64,000 bases of DNA, taken from contig NZ_MOWM01000006.1 in NCBI RefSeq assembly GCF_016082275.1, positions 1 through 64,000 of the forward strand, given 5' to 3'. This document shows positions 46,462-54,756 of this stretch, one piece after another; position 1 is the first letter of the stretch, and the number at the start of each line of letters is the position of its first letter. A program made the position numbers and the translations under genes. The notes below the pieces were generated by a model that did not search any database, had not been told where the DNA came from, and saw only the letters and a list, made by a program, of their open reading frames with translations. The DNA is from Variovorax sp. E3. GTDB lineage: Bacteria > Pseudomonadota > Gammaproteobacteria > Burkholderiales > Burkholderiaceae_C.

Positions 46462-47448
46462 TCAGTCCAGCTTCAGTTGCAGATGGTTCGCCTCTGCAAT
46501 CCTCATCCACTTGGCCTGCTCCGTTCTTACGATCTCCCGCATCTCTTGAGGACTGTCTTGGCGTGGCAGCAGCCCCTGCCTGGCGAAGCCGGACCTGATG
46601 TCGGGATCGCCGAGGCCGGACATCAAGGCACGGTGCAATTCATCCACGCGGGATGCCGAGATATCTTTGGGGCCCAGGACGCCGTACCAAGCATCGCCCG
46701 TGAATCCAGGCAGACCAGACTCTGCCAGGGTGGGAACCTCCGACAGGTAGGGATCGCGCGAAGCACTGATGACTCCCAGTATCCTGATGCGGCCCTCCTT
46801 GCGAAGCGGAACGGCCGCATGAAGTGGCACGAACATGGCCTTGATGACGCCTGCCAGCAGGTCATTGATCGCTTGGCTGGCACCCTTGTACGGCACGTGT
46901 CTGAGATCGGCGCCTGACATCGCGGCGAGTTGCGCCATCCACAGATGCTGGAGAGTCCCCTTGCCCGGCGAACCGTAGTCCAGGCCTTCGCCCCGGCGTC
47001 TGGCATGGGCCAGAAATTGTTGGAAATCTTGTGCTGGCAGTTGCGGGTGGACACACAGTGCGAAGCTGGTGGAGCACACCAGGCAGATGGGTGTGAAGTC
47101 TGTCAGGACATCGATGCGGGTTGAAGGGTAGAGCAGCCCGATGGTCGACAGCGAGGACGCCGTCAGCATCAAGGTGTTGCCGTCGGGTGCGGAGCGCGCG
47201 ACGGCCTCATAGCCAATCAGGCCGGAGGCGCCCGCTCGGTTGTCCACGAAGACCGGCTGTTCGAGCTGTGCCGAAAGCTTGCTGGCAAGTAGACGCGCCA
47301 CCAGGTCCGGGGTGGTTCCAGCGCTGTGGGGAATGACCAGGCGCAGCGGCGCGGCTGTGAGGCCGTATGCCGCGCCAGTCACGGCAATCAGCGCAGTCCC
47401 GGCAAGAATCCTTCTGCGCCTGGGATGGCAGTTCAAGGGGCGGCTCAT
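46462..47448 (-). CDS. Bug-family periplasmic receptor (TctC-like)
   Basis: 328 residues from ATG 47448 (MSRPLNCHPRRRR), with a signal-like hydrophobic run ILAGTALIAVTGAAYG. Marks: LRLVIPHSAGTTPDLVARLLA, VFVDNRAGASGLIGYEAVA, NTLMLT, LDYGSPGKGTLQHLWM, HVPYKGASQAINDLLAG and VPTLAESGLPGF. Probably captures the aromatic acid or a related carboxylate for the supercluster. Reads in the same direction after the hydrolase (47-base gap). Confidence 0.9.
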   Translation of the reverse strand: MSRPLNCHPRRRRILAGTALIAVTGAAYGLTAAPLRLVIPHSAGTTPDLVARLLASKLSAQLEQPVFVDNRAGASGLIGYEAVARSAPDGNTLMLTASSLSTIGLLYPSTRIDVLTDFTPICLVCSTSFALCVHPQLPAQDFQQFLAHARRRGEGLDYGSPGKGTLQHLWMAQLAAMSGADLRHVPYKGASQAINDLLAGVIKAMFVPLHAAVPLRKEGRIRILGVISASRDPYLSEVPTLAESGLPGFTGDAWYGVLGPKDISASRVDELHRALMSGLGDPDIRSGFARQGLLPRQDSPQEMREIVRTEQAKWMRIAEANHLQLKLD

Positions 47449-47495
47449 CGGTTTGTCAGCCCAGGTTGCGAAAAGGACAAGCTTTTGCTCCACCG

Positions 47496-48268
47496 CTACC
47501 GTGGGAGCGCAAGCCGATCGAGCCAGTCGATGAGCACCTGATTGAAGGCGTCCGGTTTTTCAAAGTGCGCCGAGTGGCCCGCACCTTCGATCTCTGCGTA
47601 CGTCGAGTGGGTCAGCTGCTCGTGGGTAGCACGCACGGCTTGCGGCGGGAAGAGCACATCATCCTGGCCGACGATGAACAGGATGGGCAGTCCGCTGTCT
47701 TCGAGGCCCTGGAGGGTCACGCGGCGTGGTGCGCCCTTGAGTGTTCGCAAGGCGACGCTGTTGAAGCTTGCAATCTGCTGATAGAGCGCGACGCGTTCGG
47801 GATGGTCTCGGCGCGCGCGCGCGCCAAGGACCCGCTCGACCTGAGAGAGCGCGGCCGTGGCACGCTCTGCAATGTCCATTCGGTCGCGTGCGGCAAGCGG
47901 CAACTCAAGACCAACCAGCGAATCGGCTACCACCAATGCGCGCAGGCGCGCCCCGTGCTCGGCTGCAAAAGCCATGGCGGCACCACCGCCCATCGACTGC
48001 CGACGAGCACCGCACCGTCGAGCTGCAATTCGCGCCAGATGGTGACCAGATCGCCCGCGAAACCCTCCCGGCCCGCCTGCTCCACATCGCTTGAATTGCC
48101 GAATCCGCGGAAATCAACGGTGGTCAGGCGGTATCGATGGCTCAGGCCGGCGATCTGTGCAAACCAGCTGGCGTGATTGCCGCCGACACCATGAAGCAGC
48201 ACAAGGTTCGGACCTTCGCCGTGTTGCTCGTAATAGATTCGGCTTTCACCGATGGTCAGGTAGGGCAC
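47496..48268 (-). pseudogene. alpha/beta hydrolase (meta-cleavage or enol-lactone hydrolase-like), frameshifted
   Basis: ATG 48268. Start: IYYEQHGEGPNLVLLHGVGG, TVDFRGFGNSS. The nucleophile elbow is split: one C missing near 48001 turns VGQSMGGGAAM into two registers (VGSRW / MGGGAAMAFAAEHGA). The rest has VGQDDVLFPP and EGAGHSAHFEKPDAF, giving a complete Ser-Asp-His triad. Repaired length 257. Ten bases after the LigB-like dioxygenase gene, so probably acts on its ring-cleavage product. Break in the catalytic motif itself argues for a base-call error if the pathway works. Confidence 0.82.
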
Positions 48269-48278
48269 GTGGAGAGCC

Positions 48279-49264
48279 TCATTCCCAGGTGGCGAACGCC
48301 ATGGCGCATCCCGTACCGGCCGGGCTGCGATAGCAGGGGATGTAATCGATGAGATCCATCTTCATTCCCTCCACCGCGCCGGCGAGCGCGACCAGCAGCG
48401 AAACTCGGAATTCCCTGATTGGAGCTTTTCCAGCTGCAATGCCGCGTGCTGCTCGATGTCTTCGGATGCCATCACGCGCAGGAAATCGCGGTCGAACTGT
48501 TCGTCCACAACAAAATGACTCAACCCGCCGGTGGACACGATCGCCACGCGCAGGTCGTCCGGCCAAGACTCGACGAGCTTGCGAATGGCTTGGCCGAGCT
48601 GGTAGGCGCGCCGCGGCGTGATCTGGGTCGGCGGATAGTATGTGTTGATGCTGATCGGAATCACAGGATAGGTGCGCTCGGACATGATCTTGTAGTAGAC
48701 GTATCCGAAGGAGTGGCTCATGCCCTGGCCGGGCGCCATGTAGCGAGAATGTGCCGGATCGAAACCAGCAGCCATCAGGTCTTCGATGAGTCTGAACGCC
48801 CGCGCCGCATCCACCGGATAGTTCTTCTCCTCTTGCGGATACCACAGCTCCTGGTTCAGTCGCGGGTCGTACTTCCATTTCATGATGCCCTGCGCTTTGT
48901 AGGGGAGGGCATCGCCGCAGAACACGGAAATGGAGGGCATGTTGTCTTCGTCGAACACTTCCTTGTGATCATCCCCGAGCACGATCAGAAGGTCCGGTGC
49001 CGCCGCATCAAGGCGGCGGGTCAGTTCAGCCATTGCCGCTTGATTCGCATGATGGCGCTGCTGCATGAGCTCTGGAACGATCTGCTCCTTCAGCGCGGGG
49101 TCTGCCTTCGAAAGCAGTTCCTGGTAGGAGACGCGCTTGCCCTCGAAATCATGCAGCGCAAAGATGTTCTGGTCGTCTTGCGCCGCGCGCGCGAGCCATG
49201 CGGACGGCTCCATCAGCAGCGCTGGGCTGTGAGAAGACGCAATTCCCATTGTGACTTTGGCCAT
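48279..49264 (-). pseudogene. second class III extradiol dioxygenase (LigB-like), frameshifted at the end
   Basis: ATG 49264. LigB-fold: GIASSHSPALLM with H12, VLGDDHKEVFDEDN, STGGLSHFVVDEQFD (catalytic His). Length and DDHKEVF pattern resemble gallate/protocatechuate-type single-chain dioxygenases. One base missing near 48400 breaks the end; the corrected register reads VSLLVALAGAVEGMKMDLIDYIPCYRS to the stop at 48279-48281 (328 residues). No small-subunit gene is next to it. First gene of a unit with hydrolase and Bug; LysR lies upstream in the same direction. Confidence 0.85.
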
Positions 49265-49299
49265 AGGATTCCTTTGGTTGATAGAGGTTCAGGAGATGT

Positions 49300-50283
49300 T
49301 CACGCGCCCGGGACGGCTTCGGCGCGATCGGAAAAGCGGTTGGCAACGGACAAGATCCATCGCCTGGTTTGTTGCACGGCCAGATCGTTCGCGCACGACT
49401 GCCGGGTCAGCATGTAATAGGCACCGGCGCTCTCGAGCTGCGAGTCGAACGGACAGACCATCTCGGCGTCCACCAGAATGCTTTCAAGAAATATCTTGGG
49501 CACGATGGCGATGCCTTTGCAGTCCTTGGCCGCTCGGATGGCCATGAAGAAATGGCCGAAATCCAAAGAGGGTGCTCTGGCGGGCGATCCCAACCGATGC
49601 TGGGCCAGCCAGTCCGCCCAGGCATGTTTGCGATTCGCCGTATGGATAAGCCGGTAGTGCAAGACGTCGGCGGCGGATTCCACCGGTCGGCCCTGCGAGA
49701 GCAACTTGCGCGACATCACGGGAACGAGGACATCGGGGAAGAGAAAGTCCGCCTGCACATCCTTCCAGCTCTGCGCGAGGTCGAGGTCGATGCGCGGCGC
49801 ATCGGCCGGGTATTGCCGCCCAGGCAGCCGGCCCACGCGAATCGCGACGTCTGCCTGGTGGGAGCGGAAGTCGACGGGGTCCAGTGAAGAGTCAATCCGA
49901 AGTTCGATCTGCGGATGCGCCTCCGTGAACTCTTGCAGCAGCGGCATGAGCCAAAGGGTGCAAAGCGTCGGCAACACATCCAAGGTAATGCGCCGGTGCG
50001 CATCGCCCATGGTCAGCTTTGTGGCTTGTTCTATGTTGCACAGAGAGTCCTGGACGACACAGAAGTAGTTGCGGCCCTTCTCGGTCAGTTCAATGCGCCT
50101 GGTGAATCTGTCGAAAAGACGCACTCCAAGGAATTGCTCGAGCGTTCGCACCTGCCGGCTGACGGCACCCTGCGTGATGTGCAGCTCATGCGCAGCCTCG
50201 GTGAACGACAGCTGGCGTGCAGCGGACTCGAAGGCGCGCAATGCAGGAAGCGGCGGAAGTCGAAGAGATTGGCTCACGACCAC
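49300..50283 (-). CDS. LysR-family regulator (GcvA subgroup)
   Basis: 327 residues. DNA-binding domain: LPPLPALRAFESAARQLSFTEAAHELHITQGAVSRQVRTLEQFLGVRLF. Effector domain begins RITLDVLPTLCTLWLMPLLQEF. It points the same way as its neighbours: 35 bases before the LigB-like gene and 26 after the ferredoxin gene, so it may be inside that transcript. Candidate second regulator of the supercluster. Confidence 0.87.
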   Translation of the reverse strand: MVVSQSLRLPPLPALRAFESAARQLSFTEAAHELHITQGAVSRQVRTLEQFLGVRLFDRFTRRIELTEKGRNYFCVVQDSLCNIEQATKLTMGDAHRRITLDVLPTLCTLWLMPLLQEFTEAHPQIELRIDSSLDPVDFRSHQADVAIRVGRLPGRQYPADAPRIDLDLAQSWKDVQADFLFPDVLVPVMSRKLLSQGRPVESAADVLHYRLIHTANRKHAWADWLAQHRLGSPARAPSLDFGHFFMAIRAAKDCKGIAIVPKIFLESILVDAEMVCPFDSQLESAGAYYMLTRQSCANDLAVQQTRRWILSVANRFSDRAEAVPGA

Positions 50284-50309
50284 TCACGTTCTGAGGCGGG
50301 CTGAATCAA

Positions 50310-50630
50310 CTACGAAAGAACGCCGTAGAGATCGTCGCCCCGGCGCTCGATCGCATAGGTCTTGAGTGCCTTCGTGCACGGGAACTCCAGCGCCTTGCCG
50401 CTGCGGATATCGAAGGCGCCGCCATGCAGCGGGCAGTACAGCACGCCGTCTTCGATGTGCCCGTCGGAGAGCGATACAAGCGCGTGCGTGCAGGTGTCCT
50501 CGGTCAGGAAGAAGTCATCGCCGATGCGCGAGACAGCAAGGGCTTCATCGCTGCCCTTTGGGCAGACTTGACGCGGTCTTTCGGTGCCGACATCGGCGGC
50601 CTTGCATAGCCAGATGGGAGAGGTGCTCAT
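50310..50630 (-). CDS. Rieske-type ferredoxin (CarAc/BphF-like)
   Basis: 106 residues from ATG 50630. [2Fe-2S] ligands C47-x-H49 (DTCTHA) and C66-x2-H69 (YCPLHGG). Size and the CTHALVSLSDG motif fit the soluble ferredoxins of ring-hydroxylating dioxygenases, including CarAc. It likely feeds the CarAa-like oxygenase, which has no ferredoxin in its own operon; the upstream region has the TGTATGCAGT motif shared with that operon. Confidence 0.9.
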   Translation of the reverse strand: MSTSPIWLCKAADVGTERPRQVCPKGSDEALAVSRIGDDFFLTEDTCTHALVSLSDGHIEDGVLYCPLHGGAFDIRSGKALEFPCTKALKTYAIERRGDDLYGVLS

Positions 50631-50715
50631 GGGCTGATTTCGAGGTGGGATGGGCAACGCGGCCGGCGCGTCCGCTGCTACGCGAGACGTGCACACCGGT
50701 CGCATCAATGTTCTA

Positions 50716-50725
50716 TGTATGCAGT
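50716..50725. promoter_or_regulatory. shared operator motif TGTATGCAGT, copy B
   Basis: The core of a 21-bp near-palindrome (50713-50733), starting CTATG and ending CATAG, 86-95 bases upstream of the ferredoxin start. Same motif and orientation as 45665 and 53320. Confidence 0.62.
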
Positions 50726-50772
50726 ATGCATAGAAATTGAACGAATGTCCAGCAGCTGCCGACGGCATCTGG

Positions 50773-51858
50773 TCAAAAGTTGTGGCGGATGCCCAGGGCA
50801 ATCCCGAGTTGCTTCGTTCCAGCGACCGAGGGCGACTGCCCGTCGACGGAGAGCGCGGAGCTCCCCTGGTTGTCCATGTAGCCAGCCGTGGCGTAGAGGT
50901 TGGTGCGCGCAGACAGGAGGTAGCGCAATCGCGCGACCGGGAACCAGGCGTCGTCGTTGCTGTGGCGCCGGTTGACCCGATAGAGTGTTGCATCCAGATG
51001 GATCAACGGGGCCAGTTCCTGCGTCAACGAGACCCAGCTGATGGACTGTCGGTACGGCGTTGCGCTCTCGTGCTTGCGCCCGATCCAGCCGATGCCGATT
51101 CGGCCGTTGAACACGTTGACGTAACCGTTCAGCGTGGTTCGAAGGTCGTAGTATTTGCTCGCGTTCAGGTCTTCGAAGCGGATGCCGGGCCCGCCGCGCA
51201 ACTTGTCGTAGGCGGCGGCCACTCCCCAGCCATCGCCGTCGTACGTGCCGAGCATGGAAAGCTGCGTACACGCCTTGTGATCGCCGGCGAGTTCACCGGG
51301 GCAGTTGGTGGCGGCCGGCCCGCCAGTCGCCGCTGCATCGCGCCCCAAGCTGTAGACGGCGCGGTAATTGAACTTCCCATAGGTGAATCGATAGCCGATG
51401 GAATTGTCGGCGCGATCATTGGGAATGTAGGGATCGATGGAGCCGACACCGAAGAGGTTGTCGCCCATGTAGTCGGAGCCGTAGAGCGCATAGCGAAATG
51501 TGTACATCCGGCCGAACATCACTTCGCCGTAGGGCGTCTCAAGCCCGACCGTGGATTGGCGGCCAAAAGATCGACCGCCCTGAGAGAGGGTGCCCGTGTC
51601 AGGGGCGAAGCCCGTTTCCAACACAAAATTCGCGCGGTAACCGCCGCCGAGGTCCTCGGTCCCACGAAAACCGATTCTTGATGGCGTGGAGCCATTGGAC
51701 GTCAGCTTCTTGATCGTGAATCCAGCGCGGCTTGTGTTGTCAATGTAGGCGACAGCGGTATCGACGATGCCGTAGATGGTCACCGAGGACTGCGCGAAGG
51801 CGGGTGCGCAGCACGCGAACAATGCGGCGGCGAAGGAGGTTTTCATTGCTTGTTTCAT
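50773..51858 (-). CDS. Gram-negative porin (OmpC-like, Burkholderiales type)
   Basis: 361 residues from ATG 51858 (or 357 from ATG 51846). Signal peptide MKQAMKTSFAAALFACCAPAFAQ, then SSVTIYGIVDTAVAYIDN, the usual first strand. SRIGFRGTEDLGGGYRANFVLE, GEVMFGRMYTF, alternating strands, and a terminal Phe (GIRHNF) for outer-membrane assembly. 16-strand trimeric porin; likely entry route for the aromatic substrate. Follows the MFS gene by 130 bases in the same direction. Confidence 0.92.
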   Translation of the reverse strand: MKQAMKTSFAAALFACCAPAFAQSSVTIYGIVDTAVAYIDNTSRAGFTIKKLTSNGSTPSRIGFRGTEDLGGGYRANFVLETGFAPDTGTLSQGGRSFGRQSTVGLETPYGEVMFGRMYTFRYALYGSDYMGDNLFGVGSIDPYIPNDRADNSIGYRFTYGKFNYRAVYSLGRDAAATGGPAATNCPGELAGDHKACTQLSMLGTYDGDGWGVAAAYDKLRGGPGIRFEDLNASKYYDLRTTLNGYVNVFNGRIGIGWIGRKHESATPYRQSISWVSLTQELAPLIHLDATLYRVNRRHSNDDAWFPVARLRYLLSARTNLYATAGYMDNQGSSALSVDGQSPSVAGTKQLGIALGIRHNF

Positions 51859-51988
51859 GGATGTTTCCGACGAGGCTGGGGCAAACCGAAGTGAAGCGCC
51901 GTCGACCGGTTCTCTGAAGTGACGGCGGGCTGGGAAGGGGCGAAGCAGCCGGGGCCAAGCCGCTGCGAAATGCTTTGGGCGGCCGGGA

Positions 51989-53266
51989 TCAGACGCGCTG
52001 CTGATCTTTGAAGCGGGGCAGCATGGCGCACAGCAAGCACACGGCCGCCAGCATTCCGATCGAGCAAAACAGTGCAACTCGATAGTTGCCGTAGTGGGAC
52101 TGCATGACGCCATAGAGCACGGGCCCCAATGCCGTGCCACCCATGAACGCACCGAAGACGAGGCCATAGAGTTCACCCATGGACTTCAGTCCGAAATATC
52201 GACTCGTGAAATAACCCAGCACATCGGATTCGCTGCCCAAACCGATGCCGAAGAACAATGCACCTGCATAGAGGCCCCAGAGGCCAACGTTCTCAAGCAC
52301 GAAGAACAAGCCAATGAGCGGCAGCATGAAAACGAACATTGCAACGCGGGGTGCAAAGAAGCGGTCGAACAGCATGCCTGTGACGATGCGACCGATCACG
52401 GCGCCGAACGTCAAGAGCGACACGATCACTCCAGCGACCTGGCCGGGGTTGATGCCGGCATCCAGCAGCATCGGAACGAAATGAATCTGAATTCCATGCA
52501 GTGCTGAGGCCATCAGGAATGAGATGGCAAGCAGGGCCCAGAAGACGGGCATGCGCAATGCGTCCTTGCGTTCGATCGAGAAGCCGGCGTCGATCACCGC
52601 GCCGCCGTGCGTTGGTTTGGCGTAGGGAGTCAGGCCCACGTTTTTGGGCAGGTCGCGCAAGAACAGGGCGACGATCGGCAGCCCCACCAGCAGGACCGCG
52701 AGGCCGAGTCCGACGTAAGCAATGCGCCAGCCGTAGTCGCCGATCAGGTACTGGGCAAGGCCGATTCCGATCGACTGGCCCGCTGCGGTGCCAGCCGACG
52801 CGATCCCGATCGCCAGGCCGCGGCGGGTGGTGAACCACGCGGTGAGCACCCTGACGTACGACACGTTGTTCGCAGCAACGCCCACGATGCCAAGAATCGC
52901 AAACATCAAATAGAAGTGCGCGAGCGAGTCGGTCAGGAAGTACATGGTGCAGAGCACCAGCCCGAGCCCAGCCATCGAAGGCAGCAGCACGCGTCTGGCC
53001 CCGAGCCGGTCTATCAGACGTCCTGCAAACGGGGTGAAGATCAGCAGGACGACGGAGATGATCGACAGCGCAACGGCAGCCTGTCCGCGGCTCCAGCCGA
53101 ACTCCTCTCCCAGCGGCTTCATGAATGTTCCGAATGTGAGGAACGTCATCGAAGTCTGGCCGAAAGCCATGCCGATGAAGGCGATGGCCGCCATTCGCCA
53201 ACTCGGGTGCAGGAGGTGATTCGCGGGCGTCGCCCGCGCGGGGGAGATGTGAGTACCGTAAGTCAT
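51989..53266 (-). CDS. MFS transporter (aromatic/organic acid permease-like)
   Basis: 425 residues from ATG 53266, twelve hydrophobic segments. Marks: MAFGQTSMTFLTFGTFMKPLGEEFGWSRGQ, the loop 2-3 motif GRLIDRLGARRVLLPS, SAGTAAGQSIGIGLAQYLIGDYGWR, and GMLFDRFFAPR between helices 8 and 9. Resembles oxalate/formate-type and monocarboxylate MFS proteins. With the porin downstream it would carry the substrate inward. Preceded by the TGTATGCAGT motif. Confidence 0.88.
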   Translation of the reverse strand: MTYGTHISPARATPANHLLHPSWRMAAIAFIGMAFGQTSMTFLTFGTFMKPLGEEFGWSRGQAAVALSIISVVLLIFTPFAGRLIDRLGARRVLLPSMAGLGLVLCTMYFLTDSLAHFYLMFAILGIVGVAANNVSYVRVLTAWFTTRRGLAIGIASAGTAAGQSIGIGLAQYLIGDYGWRIAYVGLGLAVLLVGLPIVALFLRDLPKNVGLTPYAKPTHGGAVIDAGFSIERKDALRMPVFWALLAISFLMASALHGIQIHFVPMLLDAGINPGQVAGVIVSLLTFGAVIGRIVTGMLFDRFFAPRVAMFVFMLPLIGLFFVLENVGLWGLYAGALFFGIGLGSESDVLGYFTSRYFGLKSMGELYGLVFGAFMGGTALGPVLYGVMQSHYGNYRVALFCSIGMLAAVCLLCAMLPRFKDQQRV

Positions 53267-53576
53267 GAGGTGATCCTTCTTCTTGAAAGCAAACGGAACA
53301 ACGGCCCTCTCGGATCGTTGTATGCAGTATCCAGCGTGCAGAATGCAAAGAGTGGGCCAGCAAATTTGAGCGGCCGGGATCGGGTTTAACCCGAAGGTCC
53401 ACATTGCCGCACCAGCCAGGTGCGGCGTCGCGTCAGCGCCAACGCTGTTGACGACCCCATGCGATGCATGAGCGGCCGTCATGCATCGAGGGCGGGAAAA
53501 TCGTTTGTTCTCCCGCGTCCTGCAGACCTACGATTTGCCCAACTTGAACAGGGCGGGTCTTCGCTCGGAAATCCAA
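53267..53576. promoter_or_regulatory. 310-bp divergent promoter region
   Basis: No gene seen. TGTATGCAGT copy C lies at 53320-53329 (on the MFS side), with a related half-site GTGCAGAATGCA about ten bases right (53337-53348). Divergent promoters for the MFS/porin unit and the 53577-57292 unit are expected here. Confidence 0.45.
53320..53329. promoter_or_regulatory. shared operator motif TGTATGCAGT, copy C
   Basis: 54-63 bases upstream of the MFS start, same orientation to its gene as copies A and B. Confidence 0.6.
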
Positions 53577-54401
53577 ATGACTTCTTTGTTTGCTACGACC
53601 CCTTTGAAGGTTGGGATCGCGGGACTTGGTGCGATTGGCAAGTCCCTTGCCGGACTGCTGGACAAGGGGGTCCCGGGGCTGCGTCTGTACGCTGTCGCGG
53701 TACGCGACGCCTCCAAATACGCAGAATTCATCGACGGGCTTTCGGTGCGCCCTGTCACCACGGACTTCGAAGGGCTGGCACGAGATTGCGACATCGTCAT
53801 CGAATGCGCCCCTGCCGAGTTGGTGTCAGCCATCGCGACGCCGGCACTCAAGGCCGGCCGCAAGGTGGTGGTCCTGAGCTCGGGGGCCTTGCTCTCGCAG
53901 ATGCATCTGCTGGACTTGGCAAAGGAGTGCGGCGGCCAGATCCTTGTTCCCACCGGAGCCCTGATCGGCCTGGACGCTGTAACGGCGGCCGCCGAGGGCA
54001 CCATTCATTCGGTCACCATGACGACGCGCAAGCCTGTGAAAGGGCTGCTGGGCGCCCCCTACCTGGCTCGACACAACATCTCGATCGAAGATATCTCCGA
54101 GCCCATGAAAGTGTTTTCGGGCAGTGCCCGCGAGGCAGCGCTGGGCTTTCCGGCCAACTTGAACGTGGCCGTTGCGCTGTCGTTGGCGGGAATCGGACCC
54201 GACAGGACACGACTTGACATCTGGGCGGACCCCGCGCTGAAGAGAAATACACACACGATCGTCGTTGATGCGGACTCGGCATCCTTTTCGATGACGATAG
54301 AAAACATTCCTTCGGAGAACCCGAAAACCGGGCGCATCACTGCTTTGAGCGTGCTGACGCTGTTGAAAAAGATCTGCTCACCGCTGCGCGTCGGCTCGTG
54401 A
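53577..54401 (+). CDS. aspartate dehydrogenase-like oxidoreductase (NadX/DUF108)
   Basis: 274 residues from ATG 53577. NAD-binding KVGIAGLGAIGKSLAGLLD; core CDIVIECAPAELV, VVVLSSGALL, VPTGALIGLDAVTAAAEG; and the AspDH C-terminal pattern GFPANLNVAVALSLAGIGPDRT followed by IWADP. Known relatives interconvert L-aspartate and oxaloacetate/iminoaspartate; in this setting it may act on an amino or imino compound released from the aromatic substrate. First of four overlapping or tightly spaced genes (ferredoxin start overlaps its stop). Confidence 0.88.
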   Translation: MTSLFATTPLKVGIAGLGAIGKSLAGLLDKGVPGLRLYAVAVRDASKYAEFIDGLSVRPVTTDFEGLARDCDIVIECAPAELVSAIATPALKAGRKVVVLSSGALLSQMHLLDLAKECGGQILVPTGALIGLDAVTAAAEGTIHSVTMTTRKPVKGLLGAPYLARHNISIEDISEPMKVFSGSAREAALGFPANLNVAVALSLAGIGPDRTRLDIWADPALKRNTHTIVVDADSASFSMTIENIPSENPKTGRITALSVLTLLKKICSPLRVGS

Positions 54402-54715
54402 CGCAGCGGATTTTTCTCTGCGCGGACATTGAGATCCCGCCCAATTCACCTCATCGGATCTGTCCTGCGAAGCGCGGCAGTGCCTACCTTTTGTACAAGG
54501 TCGATGGTGCGCTCTTCATGACGGACGAGCTGTGCACGCACGCCCAGGTGTCGCTGTTGACGGGTGAATTGCATGGGCACCAGATTCAATGTCCCTTGCA
54601 TGGGGGTGCGTTCGATATTCGCACCGGGATGGCGACCGAATTTCCGTGCAAGCAACCCATCCGAACGCATCGGGTCGAAGTGGCGGACGGCGCGGTCTTC
54701 GGGTTCTTCGAATAG
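54398..54715 (+). CDS. Rieske-type ferredoxin
   Basis: 105 residues; GTG start 54398 overlapping the previous stop (GTGA). Ligands C46-x-H48 (ELCTHA) and C65-x2-H68 (QCPLHGG). Similar in design to the ferredoxin at 50310 but clearly diverged (CPAKRGSAYLLYKVDG). Adjacent to the second oxygenase and to the reductase, so it probably links those two; it may also serve the CarAa-like enzyme. Confidence 0.9.
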   Translation: MTQRIFLCADIEIPPNSPHRICPAKRGSAYLLYKVDGALFMTDELCTHAQVSLLTGELHGHQIQCPLHGGAFDIRTGMATEFPCKQPIRTHRVEVADGAVFGFFE

Positions 54716-54756
54716 GCCATGTTGATTTCTATCTAACCAATCTCTCGGAAACGCTT

